The notes under the pieces were generated by a model. That model did no database searches. It was not told the origin of the DNA and saw only the letters and a list, made by a program, of their open reading frames with translations. 64,000 nt of DNA from assembly GCF_900107175.1 (NCBI RefSeq), contig NZ_FNOZ01000008.1:78610-142609 (forward strand), written 5' to 3'. The stretch comes from Modestobacter sp. DSM 44400. Its GTDB lineage: Bacteria > Actinomycetota > Actinomycetes > Mycobacteriales > Geodermatophilaceae. A program made the translations under genes and the position numbers. Positions 62,908-64,000 of the stretch are shown one piece after another (the stretch's first letter is position 1; every line of letters starts with the position of its first letter).

Positions 62908-63490
62908 TCATGTGGTGAGCCAGATGATCATGCTCGCGAAGACGATCCCGCCTCGGTAGTTCACTGCTTTCTTGTCGTAGCGGGTGGCGATGCCGCGCCA
63001 CTGCTTGAGCCGGTTGAAGGCCCGCTCGACGACGTTGCGGCCCTTGTAGGCGTCTTTGTCGAATGCGTACGGGCGGCCTCCGGTGCTGCCACGGCGGACC
63101 CGATTGGCGAGCTGATCGGCGCGCTCGGGGATCGTGACGACGATCCCGCGCTCGGCCAGCAGGGCCCGGTTGGCCTTGGATGAGTAGCCCTTGTCGCCGA
63201 GCATCTGATCTGGGGTGGTGCGCGGTCGACCCGGTCCTGGGCGCGCTACCCGGATCTCGGCCAAGGCGGCGCCCAGCATGGTGGTGTCGTTGACGTTTCC
63301 GCCGGTCAGGCCGATAGACAGCGCCCTGCCGCGGCCGTCGCAGATCAGATGCAGCTTGCTGGTCCAGCCGCCCCGCGAGCGTCCCAACCCGTGGTCGACC
63401 GGCTCGGGTGAGCCTCGGCCGACCCAGCCGACATGGGCGTCGACGGCCGGTTTCTTGTCATTCGACTCAGCCCCCTGTGTGGCCCGGCAG
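62889..63490 (-). mobile_element. IS5-family (IS427-like) element, truncated
   Basis: The 3' part of a transposase on the minus strand (stop at 62908) contains HGLGRSRGGWTSKLHLICDG, LGDKGYSSKANRALLAERGI with the second catalytic Asp, and the Glu region KGRNVVERAFNRLKQWRGIA, RYDKKAVNYRGG. The frame stays open upstream to about 63490 but the N-terminal portion with the first Asp is missing. A terminal GGGCCTGTCTCC near 62891 matches IS5-type inverted-repeat ends. Confidence 0.85.
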
Positions 63491-63534
63491 GTCCGGGACA
63501 GCGATCTTCCGGTTATCAGTCTGGGCGCGTATCG

Positions 63535-63637
63535 CGTTCAGGTCGGGCAGGGACCGGACGTGAGCTGGGTGGTTCTCGCCGATCCAGAGGGCAACGAGTT
63601 CTGCGTACTCACGCGGTCGGTCCAGGAGGTGTAGAAG
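63535..63637 (+). pseudogene. Truncated VOC (glyoxalase-like) protein, 3' end only
   Basis: The plus-strand translation VQVGQGPDVSWVVLADPEGN then EFCVLTRSVQEV is the typical C-terminal strand-helix of the VOC superfamily. The rest of the gene is absent, replaced by the IS5 fragment, which suggests insertion or deletion at about 63490-63535. Confidence 0.75.
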
Positions 63638-63748
63638 GCCAATCGAGGGCCGCTGGCCAATCCCGTAAGCGGATCGCCGGGTGGGTCGAGCCGGTGGAGC
63701 CGGTGAAGGCCAAGCGGAAGCGGCCTTAGAGCTTGGAAGGGAATTACA

Positions 63749-64000
63749 TCAATGTAATTCGTCGTCGATGGTTCGCGGTGTGATCGTGTAGTTCCACTCT
63801 GGGTGGAACGGATCGCCGTCGAGCCGGACGTCGGCGAGTTCGGCATCGGTGACCTTGATCTTGTCGGGATAGGAGCCCTCGTCCAGGCGGGCGTAGACCT
63901 TCAGCCCGGTGCGGGTGGTGGTCGAGGCGATCAGGTCGATGATCACCTGGCGGCTCTCCAGCGGTTTGCCGCGCCAGTTGATGGTGATAAAGCTGAACAG
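63749..64000 (-). mobile_element. ISAzo13-family transposase C-terminus, runs off right edge
   Basis: The minus-strand translation reads LFSFITINWRGKPLESRQVI, then IASTTTRTGLKVYARLDEGS and ending FHPEWNYTITPRTIDDELH, the characteristic end of ISAzo13-type (Rhodopirellula-type) transposases. The upstream part lies beyond base 64000, so completeness cannot be judged. Confidence 0.9.

Overview
The window comes from a GC-rich, motile actinomycete, most like a member of the Geodermatophilaceae. The grounds are the near-complete actinobacterial flagellar locus, frequent GTG starts, 4-bp ATGA/GTGA gene overlaps, and the xseAB / lipid-droplet protein / ispH neighbourhood. This placement is inferred from gene content; no rRNA or tRNA gene was seen.

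Region 1 (1-23.4 kb) is the flagellar locus. The minus strand, in transcription order, carries fliC, fliD, fliS, a fliT-like gene, flgB, flgC, fliE, fliF, fliG, fliH, fliI, fliJ, a muralytic NlpC/P60-transglycosylase fusion standing where flgJ would be expected, fliK, flgD, flgE, flbD, motA, motB, fliL and the 5' part of fliM, which runs off the left edge. A glycosyltransferase sits beside flagellin. Sigma factor FliA is divergent from flgN-flgK-flgL-csrA. Four units share a FliA-like promoter pattern with an identical 16-nt spacer. The flagellin leader has two ANGGA sites suited to CsrA. At three junctions (fliF-fliG, flgB-flgC, flgN-flgK) a hairpin-bearing insert carries an open frame that overlaps the upstream stop and the downstream start by exactly 4 bp. 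This is the most unusual feature of the window.

Region 2 (23.5-26.7 kb) holds four conserved-looking hypothetical genes, one resembling a divergent sigma factor. Region 3 (26.7-48.9 kb) is mostly housekeeping: a VanY/NlpC fusion, gltA, fumC, glpX, xseAB, ispH, rmuC, an Ada-AlkA protein and Ogt, an ABC transporter with a two-component system, a VapBC-like toxin-antitoxin pair, MOSC and cupin proteins, and ychF. Four copies of a structured intergenic repeat lie here, three of them 1-3 nt after a stop codon.

Region 4 (48.9-64 kb) is accessory DNA that starts at the 3' end of ychF. It has a tyrosine integrase, an AlpA-like excisionase and two unknown genes. A cobalt-type nitrile hydratase operon (beta, alpha, activator, frameshifted cobalt transporter) follows, flanked by IS3 and IS1380 remnants and a broken recombinase. 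Next come an ADP-forming acyl-CoA synthetase with swapped domain order, a crotonase, a crotonase remnant and a PucR-type regulator. IS5 and ISAzo13 fragments and a truncated VOC gene close the window.
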